Below are positions 1-5,242 of a DNA stretch of 5,718 nt, piece after piece (the stretch's first letter is position 1; each line of letters begins with the position of its first letter). The DNA lies in contig CAMOXE010000156.1 of NCBI GenBank assembly GCA_946628865.1, positions 1 through 5,718 of the forward strand, given 5' to 3'. This DNA is from an uncultured Clostridia bacterium (GTDB lineage: Bacteria; Bacillota; Clostridia; Christensenellales; Borkfalkiaceae). The notes beneath the pieces were generated by a model. That model had not been told where the DNA came from. It made no database searches and saw nothing but the letters and a program-made list of their open reading frames with translations. The position numbers and the translations under genes are program-made.

Positions 1-311
1 GAATGGGTATAGCGTCGTCGCGTTCGCAAGCGAGACAACTCGTAACGCACGCGCACTTTACCGTAAACGGCAGACCCGTAAACATAGCGTCGTTCGAGGT
101 AAAAGTCGGCGACGTAATCGCGGTAAAAGAAACCAAGAGGTCAAGCACTTATTTCGAGGGTATCAAGGGCACGGCGAAAAGCGGCAAGATGCCCAAGTGG
201 GTTGATTTCGATCCCGAGACTCTCGAGGGTAAAGTGATCGCTCTTCCGACGAGGGAAGATATCGACTCGCAGATTAACGAACAGATGATCGTCGAATTGT
301 ACTCGAAGTAA
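1..311 (+). CDS. rpsD: 30S ribosomal protein S4, C-terminal half (5' end outside the window)
   Basis: This is the C-terminal 102 residues or so of ribosomal protein S4, a primary 16S rRNA-binding protein that nucleates assembly of the small subunit. The visible part holds the S4 RNA-binding domain (SSRSQARQLVTHAHFTVNG, then VNIASFEVKVGDVIAV) and the typical C-terminus with PKWVDFDPETLEGKV and a final IVELYSK. Full-length S4 is about 200 residues, so roughly half is missing upstream. The ATG at position 3 is internal rather than the start: bases 1-2 (ga) would complete an Arg codon, matching the conserved Arg-Met/Leu-Gly that precedes this domain in the family. The common HGH of the S4 domain reads HAH here. 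In clostridia rpsD normally lies between rpsK and rpoA, which fits the gene that follows 34 bases downstream. S4 is known to autoregulate its operon in some bacteria, but no leader is visible here. Confidence 0.96.
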   Translation, partial: MGIASSRSQARQLVTHAHFTVNGRPVNIASFEVKVGDVIAVKETKRSSTYFEGIKGTAKSGKMPKWVDFDPETLEGKVIALPTREDIDSQINEQMIVELYSK

Positions 312-330
312 TATATATCAAATAAATAAA

Positions 331-335
331 AGGAG
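331..335 (+). promoter_or_regulatory. Ribosome binding site of rpoA
   Basis: AGGAG at 331-335 lies 10 bases before the first ATG (346) and 13 before the second (349). The spacing favours the first ATG, giving a protein that begins Met-Met-Glu-Ile-Glu. The site sits between two AT-rich complementary arms (ATATATC at 313-319 and GATATAT at 335-341). Confidence 0.75.
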
Positions 336-345
336 ATATATTTCT

Positions 346-1296
346 ATGATGGAAATAGAAAGGCCTAAGGTATCAGTAGTAGAAGAAAGCGCTGATAAGT
401 GCTATGCGAGGATCGTAGCCGAGCCGCTTGAAAAAGGCTTCGGCTTGACGCTCGGTAACGCGCTCAGAAGGACGTTGCTTTCTTCGCTGCCGGGCGCCGC
501 GGCGCAAGGCATAAAGTTTGCGAGCGGAGTTAAGCATGAATTTTCCACAGTCCCCGGCGTAAAAGAAGACGTAACGGAGATGATATTAAACATAAAGGGT
601 ATAGCGTTTCGCACGGCGATTACCGACTCGTCATTTAAAAAGGTTTTAAAACTTTACAAAGAGGGTCCGGCAATAGTGACTGCGGGGGATATAACGGACG
701 ACGCGGAGATCGAAGTACTGAATAAAGACGCGTATATCTGTTCTATCGACGAAGGCGGCGTACTCGATATGGAAATAACGGTAGGAAGAGACAGAGGCTA
801 CAAGGGCGCCGAGCATAACAAGACCGACGAGATCGACTATATAGCGATAGATTCTATATATACTCCGGTAAAAAAAGTCAGTTATAACGTTGAAAGCACG
901 AGAGTCGGACAGAACACCGATTACGACAAACTCACGCTCGAAGTATGGACGAACGGTGCGTTTTCCGGCAGGGAGATCGTAAGCCTTGCGGGGAAAATTC
1001 TCGGCGAGCATATCGATTTGTTTACTAAACTGAGCAACGTAATAGACGGCAACATACTCGTTACGCCGCAAGCGGAACAGAACAAAAAACTAATGGATAT
1101 GACTATCGAAGAGATGGATCTTTCGGTACGTTCGTACAACTGTTTAAAGCGCGCGAATATCCACACTCTCGGCGATCTTACGAAGAAAACGGAAGACGAT
1201 ATGCTTAAAGTGAGAAACTTAGGTAAAAAATCGCTTGACGAAGTTATTTACAAATTAGAGAGTTACGGACTTGCGTTAAAGGAAAAGGAGGACTAA
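346..1296 (+). CDS. rpoA: DNA-directed RNA polymerase alpha subunit
   Basis: The 316-residue product is the alpha subunit of RNA polymerase, which dimerises to seed assembly of beta and beta' and whose C-terminal domain binds UP-element DNA and activators. The N-terminal domain (about residues 1-235) has the family opening EIERPKV and the highly conserved LGNALRRTLLSSLPG at 36-50. A short linker follows (about 240-250). The alpha-CTD runs from about 251 to the end, with DLSVRSYNCLKRANI at 258-272 and NLGKKSLDEV at 291-300. Arg262, Asn265 and Gly293 match the residues that contact DNA in the E. coli protein (R265, N268, G296). The length is normal for Firmicutes, about 315. The gene lies between rpsD and rplQ, and its last codons contain the ribosome binding site of rplQ, so the two are very likely co-transcribed and translationally close. 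No lesion is seen. Confidence 0.98.
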   Translation: MMEIERPKVSVVEESADKCYARIVAEPLEKGFGLTLGNALRRTLLSSLPGAAAQGIKFASGVKHEFSTVPGVKEDVTEMILNIKGIAFRTAITDSSFKKVLKLYKEGPAIVTAGDITDDAEIEVLNKDAYICSIDEGGVLDMEITVGRDRGYKGAEHNKTDEIDYIAIDSIYTPVKKVSYNVESTRVGQNTDYDKLTLEVWTNGAFSGREIVSLAGKILGEHIDLFTKLSNVIDGNILVTPQAEQNKKLMDMTIEEMDLSVRSYNCLKRANIHTLGDLTKKTEDDMLKVRNLGKKSLDEVIYKLESYGLALKEKED

Positions 1297-1300
1297 GGAA

Positions 1301-1807
1301 ATGTCAAGTAAACTTGGAATGACCGCTAGCGAAAGAAAGGCAGTAATGAGAAATCAGGCGTCTGAACTTTTAAGATGCGGAAGAATAGAGACCACGCTTG
1401 CGAGAGCGAAAAATCTTCGTTCATACGTTGAGAAGATAATAACTCTTGCAATCAACACTTATGAAGACGTTGTCGAGACCACGGTGACGAGCAAAGACAA
1501 GAAAGGCAAGGAAGTAACTTCTAAAGTCTACAAAGACGGAGCGAAGAAACTTGCCGCGAGAAGAAAGATAATGTCTTTGGTATACGATTTACAAGCGCAG
1601 AGAGAGGCTAACGAGACCCCTGCGGAATTCAAGGCGAGAACGGAAGGCGTAAAGCATCCGCTTATCGGCAAGTTATTCGACGAAATCGCGCCAAAGTACG
1701 CGCAGCGTGCGGAAGAACTCAAGCAAAAGGGCGGATACACTCGTATTTACCGTTTAGGCGAGAGGCGCGGAGACGCGGCTGAAAAAGCGATAATCGAACT
1801 TGTTTAA
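1301..1807 (+). CDS. rplQ: 50S ribosomal protein L17, enlarged form
   Basis: The product is ribosomal protein L17 of the large subunit. Both ends match the family closely. The N-terminus reads KLGMTASERKAVMRNQASELL with GRIETTLARAKNLRS at 27-41, and the C-terminus has GGYTRIYRLGERRGDAAEKAIIELV at 144-168. The usual bacterial protein is about 113-130 residues, but this one is 168. The extra length lies in the middle: a charged Lys/Thr-rich segment at about 51-80 directly after the ITL motif, and an extension at about 97-120 before the IAPKYA segment. I recall similarly long L17 proteins from some uncultured Clostridia, so this is probably lineage-specific rather than a fusion. The start at 1301 has AGGAGG at 1286-1291 (9-base spacing), lying inside the 3' end of rpoA, with only four bases between the genes. 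An intrinsic terminator follows six bases after the stop codon. Confidence 0.96.
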   Translation: MSSKLGMTASERKAVMRNQASELLRCGRIETTLARAKNLRSYVEKIITLAINTYEDVVETTVTSKDKKGKEVTSKVYKDGAKKLAARRKIMSLVYDLQAQREANETPAEFKARTEGVKHPLIGKLFDEIAPKYAQRAEELKQKGGYTRIYRLGERRGDAAEKAIIELV

Positions 1808-1812
1808 TAAAT

Positions 1813-1842
1813 AAAAAATCGGGGCATAGCCTCGATTTTTTT
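1813..1842 (+). terminator. Intrinsic terminator of the rpsD-rpoA-rplQ operon
   Basis: The hairpin has a core stem TCGGGG (1819-1824) pairing with CCTCGA (1830-1835), including one G-U wobble. The loop is CATAG, and the stem extends through an A6 tract pairing with the T7 tract that follows (1836-1842). It begins six bases after the rplQ stop codon. The matching A-tract on the left side means it could also stop transcripts from the other strand. It marks the end of the ribosomal protein operon. Confidence 0.9.
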
Positions 1843-2010
1843 GTATAACCCCCGAATTATCGGCTTATAGGCGGACTTGTTGCGGTAAAAGCAATTCAAA
1901 ACCGCTGCTTGGCGGCAATGTCGAAAACAGCCGAACGAAACCGAAAAGCAAACGAAAGTAAAATAACCGATAAAATTTTCAAAAAAAAGTAAAAAATTTT
2001 TTATTTTAAG
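1843..2010. other. Non-coding spacer with helically spaced A-tracts upstream of a promoter
   Basis: I see no gene, tRNA or recognisable RNA here. The left part (1843-1920) has only weak complementarity, such as GCGGT at 1882-1886 with ACCGC at 1901-1905. From 1922 the motif CGAA recurs at 1922, 1932, 1942 and 1953, about one helical turn apart. Longer A/T tracts follow: AAAATTTT at 1972-1979, an A8 at 1981-1988, and AAAAAATTTTTT at 1991-2002. Phased A-tracts of this kind bend DNA, and AT-rich sequence immediately upstream of a -35 box can act as an UP element contacting the alpha-CTD. Both roles are inferred. Confidence 0.5.
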
Positions 2011-2039
2011 TTGAAAAAAAACAGATAATGTGTTATCAT
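2011..2039 (+). promoter_or_regulatory. Vegetative-type promoter with extended -10 element
   Basis: A -35 box TTGAAA (2011-2016, consensus TTGACA) is followed after exactly 17 bases by a -10 box TATCAT (2034-2039, consensus TATAAT). TG at 2031-2032 sits one base before the -10 box, forming the extended -10 motif TGnTATCAT. Transcription would start near 2046, giving a leader of about 50 bases before the ATG at 2099. An A/T-rich stretch directly upstream resembles an UP element. The match suggests a fairly strong promoter read by the housekeeping sigma factor, so the downstream gene is its own transcription unit. Confidence 0.82.
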
Positions 2040-2045
2040 ATGTTG

Positions 2046-2065
2046 TGTATATATAAATATATACA
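2046..2065. repeat. Perfect AT-rich inverted repeat at the predicted transcription start
   Basis: TGTATATATAAATATATACA is a perfect dyad: nine-base arms around a central AA. It lies immediately downstream of the -10 box, at or just after the predicted start of transcription. It could be an operator for a dimeric repressor, a stabilising hairpin at the 5' end of the mRNA, or a by-product of AT-rich sequence. Sequence alone does not decide between these. Confidence 0.6.
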
Positions 2066-2098
2066 TTACAAGACAAATCGTCAACAGGAGTTTTAGGT

Positions 2099-5000
2099 AT
2101 GGCGAAAAGCGAAAATAAGAAATTTCTTATAGTATTCGCGGCGATTTTTGCGGCGATAGCGTTACTGTGTCCGATGAGTCTGAGCGTCTTAGCAAAGGCG
2201 GACGCTTCGGCGGACGAAGCCGCAGCCGTCGCTATTTATAACGACGTAAAGGGCGTATACGCCGAACTGCGCGACGCGGGCATTGAAATCGACAAAGACA
2301 ATTCCGAACTCGAAACCGAGTTTACGAGGATCAAGAACGGTATACAAAACGGCGACGACGTGACCTCGCGTTTAGACGGCGAGATCGGTTTATCGGGAAT
2401 AAAGAAAATAGCGGTTGCGGTTTTGGACTTCTACAACTCCAATATCGACGTTACGGACGCCGATAAGTCCGACGCGGCAAAGCGTTATATAAAGAACTTT
2501 TCGGTATCGGCTTACCGCGACGACTACGATTCCGAAAAAGTCGCGGAGTTTCTTAACGCTTTCAACGCTCCCGAAGTATCGGTCAACGACTATTCTAAGC
2601 AAAAAGCGGAGATAGAAAAAACCTATAACGAGTATCTCGGGGATATTAAAGCGAACGCTACGCGTGATTTCGTCGCTCGCTACAAAGATTACGTTTATAG
2701 CAAACTTCCGAATATCGACGGTGAAAAGCAAGCCGCGCTCGACGCGCTCGACGCTTGCACCAAAGACGAGGACGCGAACAAGATTGCGTCGGATTTCACG
2801 GCGAAGTTCAGCGACGTAAACACTTATATCCAATATCTCGATAAAGAGATAGTAACCAAGAACTACGACGATTTACACGTCAACAAAACCTACGCCGATT
2901 TTGAGGCGAAGAAAAAAGACGCGCTTGAATTCGCCAAGATATGCGAAAACGTCATAGCGGACGCCAACGAGTTTTATTCGGGCGACGAAAACTCCAAATC
3001 GCACCTTAAGAGCATGTACGTCAACACTTGCCGCGACGGAATAGAGGCTATAAGGAGCGAACTTGCGGACAATTACGGACCGTCGGCATACGACAAGATA
3101 ACCTCAAACCGCGAGATGGCGAGAAATCTTCTCGACACCATATCCGGCAATAACGGTAAAATCGGCGCGCCGTATACCTACGTCAAGTCCACTTCGGAAG
3201 GATTAGAACTTATTTACAATGCCGCGATAATCGTAAACGTAGATACCGGGCGCGACGTAATACTCGCGTTTGAAGACAGTTATACGGTAGACGGCGCATT
3301 GCAATATAACGGTAAAAAATCGTCTACGCCGCAGCCAAAGACTTCGACTGTAAAGTACTCGGGTAAAGACGTAACGGTAACCCTTACCGCGATAGACGCA
3401 TTAGGCGCGGAAGTCCGCGAGTTCGACGTCGACGCAAAACTCGAGGTGAGAGTCGGAACCACTCCGACGATAGAGCGGAACATCAATACGTTACTTGCGA
3501 AAAAAGACTTGAAAGACAGAATAAGCGCAAGCGTTCCCGACAGAGAGAACTTAGCCAAGGAACTTGCCGGTAAACATATTCAGTACTTCTACACGTTGAC
3601 GGTATACGAGGGCGGAATAGTCAGAGAGGACTTTGACGGGAAATATCGCATAACGATAGAGTATAAAGATGACGTATTGACCGAACACGTTAAAAACGGA
3701 TTCAACGTGATAAATTATTATCACACGGAGATAACCGGCGTCGTTGCCGAAAATAAAATTGAAACGGAAGGTAAGAAAATTATGTTTGAAACTGACAATT
3801 TCGCGCAGTTCGCACTTCTAAGTGACGTAGAGTGGGTAGACCTTGCAAAATGGATACTTCTCGGCGTAGTCGGCTTTATCGTCTTGATATGGCTTATCGT
3901 TCTCATCGTATATCTCGTAAGGAACAGAAAGTACACCGTCATATTCAACGCTAACGGCGGCAGACCCACTACTCACGTCAGATTAAAGATCAAAGAGAAA
4001 TTCTCTTACCCGAAGAATCCCGTAAGACGCGGACATGTGTTTATGGGTTGGTATACCACCCGCAAGTGCGAAATCAGATTTGCGTCTACCGAAATGCTCA
4101 CTAAAAAGCGCTTGACGGTTTACGCTAAATGGATAACCGAAGAAGAATACAAGGCGCTTATCGCCGAAACCGAAGAAGAGACGGTGCCGACGCTTCCCGT
4201 TAAGGAAGAAAAGCCGGTTGAAAAAGTTGAGCCGATCGAGGAAAAAACCGAAGAGACGGTTGAAACTCCGATTGAAGAGCCTAATGAAGAACCCGCAACC
4301 GAAACAGCGGAAGAGCCGATAATAATTCCTGCAATAATCGAAGAGCCGAAGGCAGAAGAACCTGCCGAGGAAACGCAAGAAGAAGTAACGACCTTTGACG
4401 TGGTAGCCAAGTTCGACGACTTGAAGTCCGAGATATTCAGTTACGAAAAGGCGAACGACCTCGCGTTCGGGCTTGAACTTTCAAAGCCGGTATGTTCGAT
4501 TAAAGTCGTAGACGAGAAGATAGAACTCGAAGTCGCGCTTTGCCCGGACGAACTTGCAAATAAAGGCTATAAAGTAACTGCTGGCGACAGATTTGCGTCC
4601 AGACTCGTTATAGAAAGCGAAGAAGATTACGCGGCTGCGGAAGAACTTGTCGAAGAAGTCATGTACGAAAACGGTCTTAAAAAGAGCGACAAGGCAGTGA
4701 TAACCACGGCGACGGAAAACACGAAAGAAGAGGGTTTTGTCCGCACGCTTGACTGCGATAAAGTGGCTGACAGCGCTGAAGAGTACTTTAAACTCTTGAG
4801 AGTATACGCAAAGTCCTTCGTCAAACCCGACGGCGACAAGGGCGAGGACAAACCGCTGCTTAAGATGTTTACGTTATACGACAGAGTCAATCTCTACCTC
4901 AACTACTTTGTCAAGGGAATGAACGAATGCGACGAGGCGATAAAGGCGCTCGGGTATCGTTCGTTCGTCGTCGTAAGAGACGCCGAAGAGTGTGCCAAGG

Positions 5001-5116
5001 CGGAAGAGTACATCAGAGCGATGATGAAAGAGAACGGACTCGTTCGTTTCCCCGTCGACGCTTTCGTAAATGCGGACGGAACGGATAAAGGTTTCAGTTA
5101 CACTTTGAAGTACTGA
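2099..5116 (+). CDS. Single-pass membrane protein with signal peptide, ectodomain, InlB-type repeat and duplicated C-terminal domain; function unknown
   Basis: I do not recognise a named function for this 1005-residue protein. In order it has the following parts. Residues 1-33 are a signal peptide (Lys-rich start, hydrophobic core, likely cleavage after Ala-Lys-Ala). Residues 35-350 are a mostly helical, charged ectodomain. Residues 370-574 are beta-rich, ending in MFETDNFAQFALLSD, a motif common next to the membrane in Gram-positive surface proteins. Residues 585-607 form one membrane helix, followed by the positively charged RNRK. Residues 611-679 are an InlB-type repeat (TVIFNANGG, then GHVFMGWYT and LTVYAKW). 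Residues 681-765 are a Glu/Pro/Thr-rich tether, over a third Glu. Residues 767-886 and 893-1005 are two diverged copies of one domain. The predicted topology puts the ectodomain outside and everything after residue 607 inside. The start is supported by AGGAG at 2086-2090 with 8-base spacing. The gene is monocistronic by its own promoter and a downstream hairpin. A sensor or envelope-to-cytoplasm tether is possible but only inferred. Confidence 0.93.
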   Translation: MAKSENKKFLIVFAAIFAAIALLCPMSLSVLAKADASADEAAAVAIYNDVKGVYAELRDAGIEIDKDNSELETEFTRIKNGIQNGDDVTSRLDGEIGLSGIKKIAVAVLDFYNSNIDVTDADKSDAAKRYIKNFSVSAYRDDYDSEKVAEFLNAFNAPEVSVNDYSKQKAEIEKTYNEYLGDIKANATRDFVARYKDYVYSKLPNIDGEKQAALDALDACTKDEDANKIASDFTAKFSDVNTYIQYLDKEIVTKNYDDLHVNKTYADFEAKKKDALEFAKICENVIADANEFYSGDENSKSHLKSMYVNTCRDGIEAIRSELADNYGPSAYDKITSNREMARNLLDTISGNNGKIGAPYTYVKSTSEGLELIYNAAIIVNVDTGRDVILAFEDSYTVDGALQYNGKKSSTPQPKTSTVKYSGKDVTVTLTAIDALGAEVREFDVDAKLEVRVGTTPTIERNINTLLAKKDLKDRISASVPDRENLAKELAGKHIQYFYTLTVYEGGIVREDFDGKYRITIEYKDDVLTEHVKNGFNVINYYHTEITGVVAENKIETEGKKIMFETDNFAQFALLSDVEWVDLAKWILLGVVGFIVLIWLIVLIVYLVRNRKYTVIFNANGGRPTTHVRLKIKEKFSYPKNPVRRGHVFMGWYTTRKCEIRFASTEMLTKKRLTVYAKWITEEEYKALIAETEEETVPTLPVKEEKPVEKVEPIEEKTEETVETPIEEPNEEPATETAEEPIIIPAIIEEPKAEEPAEETQEEVTTFDVVAKFDDLKSEIFSYEKANDLAFGLELSKPVCSIKVVDEKIELEVALCPDELANKGYKVTAGDRFASRLVIESEEDYAAAEELVEEVMYENGLKKSDKAVITTATENTKEEGFVRTLDCDKVADSAEEYFKLLRVYAKSFVKPDGDKGEDKPLLKMFTLYDRVNLYLNYFVKGMNECDEAIKALGYRSFVVVRDAEECAKAEEYIRAMMKENGLVRFPVDAFVNADGTDKGFSYTLKY
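3851..3919 (+). other. Single transmembrane helix of the large membrane protein
   Basis: Codons 585-607 encode an uninterrupted hydrophobic stretch rich in Leu, Ile and Val, starting WILLGVVGFIV. It is preceded by acidic residues (EWVDLAK) and followed by RNRK. By the positive-inside rule this places the N-terminal part outside and the C-terminal 400 residues in the cytoplasm. Confidence 0.88.
3929..4135 (+). other. InlB-type (Listeria-Bacteroides) repeat domain
   Basis: Codons 611-679 fit the beta-grasp-like repeat found in Listeria internalins and many gut Firmicute and Bacteroidetes surface proteins. The sequence shows YTVIFNANGG at the start, PVRRGHVFMGWYT in the middle and LTVYAKWI at the end, the three signature segments. 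There is a single copy. It begins four residues after the membrane helix, on the predicted cytoplasmic side, whereas these repeats are normally extracellular. Confidence 0.85.
4397..5113 (+). repeat. Tandem, diverged duplication of a C-terminal domain (protein-level repeat)
   Basis: Two copies can be aligned by eye: about residues 767-886 (nt 4397-4756) and 893-1005 (nt 4775-5113). The best-matched parts are SRLVIESEEDYAAAEEL (834-850) against SFVVVRDAEECAKAEEY (955-971), the shared ENGL at 857-860 and 978-981, and GFVRTL (879-884) against GFSYTL (998-1003). The offset is 121 residues, falling to 119 after a short gap. Each copy appears to have helices, a beta pair (KIELEVAL in the first, RVNLYLNY in the second), a further strand and a long helix. 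From memory it resembles a repeat domain common in uncultured Clostridia proteins, with a pattern like KTLYLYLALDP; I cannot give a family name. Confidence 0.75.
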
Positions 5117-5129
5117 TACAAGCGATACT

Positions 5130-5155
5130 GCGGCGACCGAAACGGTCGCCGCTTT
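5130..5155 (+). terminator. Strong GC hairpin after the large gene, possible terminator with weak T-tract
   Basis: GCGGCGACCG (5130-5139) and CGGTCGCCGC (5143-5152) form a perfect 10-bp stem with an AAA loop, starting 14 bases after the stop codon. Only three Ts follow (5153-5155), so termination may be partial. It could instead protect the 3' end of the mRNA. No clear promoter is seen between here and greA, so some read-through into greA is plausible. Confidence 0.6.
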
Positions 5156-5160
5156 AACCG

Positions 5161-5185
5161 AAAAAAGCGCGCTTAAATCCGCGCG
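5161..5185 (-). terminator. Possible minus-strand intrinsic terminator
   Basis: Read on the minus strand, CGCGC, an 8-base loop and GCGCG form a 5-bp GC-only stem followed one base later by six Ts (the A6 at 5161-5166 on the + strand). This is a better terminator in the minus than the plus direction. No minus-strand gene is visible, so it may only block antisense transcription coming from greA. The stem is short. Confidence 0.35.
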
Positions 5186-5194
5186 TAAAATTTA

Positions 5195-5215
5195 TTGCGG
5201 CGACAGTGACCGCAA
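5195..5215 (+). promoter_or_regulatory. Hairpin directly upstream of the greA ribosome binding site
   Basis: TTGCGG (5195-5200) pairs with CCGCAA (5210-5215) around a 9-base loop, ending 8 bases before AGGAGG. The left arm region GCGGCGAC (5197-5204) could instead pair with GTCGCCGC (5145-5152), the right arm of the preceding hairpin, so the two folds compete. A regulatory role is inferred only. Confidence 0.4.
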
Positions 5216-5223
5216 AACTTTGC

Positions 5224-5229
5224 AGGAGG
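5224..5229 (+). promoter_or_regulatory. Ribosome binding site of greA with unusually long spacing
   Basis: AGGAGG at 5224-5229 is a full consensus site, but the greA ATG at 5243 lies 13 bases away, longer than usual. A nearer ATG at 5232 is only two bases away and opens a four-codon frame ending in TGA that overlaps the greA start as ATGA. Translating upstream in the greA frame meets a TGA at 5207-5209 and no other start codon, so 5243 is the only sensible start. Confidence 0.7.
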
Positions 5230-5242
5230 CAATGATTACAAA

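Noticed and set aside
646..1071. Minus-strand open frame of 141 codons within rpoA
   Set aside because: It lies wholly inside the conserved rpoA coding sequence and its product resembles no family; it is a shadow of codon usage.
1861..1920. Possible small structured RNA or tRNA remnant downstream of rplQ
   Set aside because: Only isolated 4-5 bp complementarities are seen, with no cloverleaf, no conserved T-loop and no recognisable RNA family.
1804..2076. Open frame of 90 codons on the minus strand in the rplQ downstream spacer
   Set aside because: Its translation is low complexity (runs of Tyr/Ile and Phe) from AT-rich sequence, it crosses the terminator and promoter, and it shows no convincing ribosome binding site or family resemblance.
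2165..2190. Possible lipoprotein signal (Cys24 in the N-terminal hydrophobic segment)
   Set aside because: The residues before the Cys are Ala-Leu-Leu, not a lipobox, which needs a small residue at -1; the segment continues hydrophobic and ends in a standard signal peptidase I-like Ala-Lys-Ala.
3983..4378. Minus-strand open frames opposite the acidic tether of the large protein
   Set aside because: They are the complements of repetitive Glu/Pro codons, which gives Phe/Leu/Arg- or Ser-rich nonsense proteins.
5186..5191. TAAAAT as a -10 box for a greA promoter
   Set aside because: No acceptable -35 box is found 16-18 bases upstream, where the sequence is an A-tract and GC stem.
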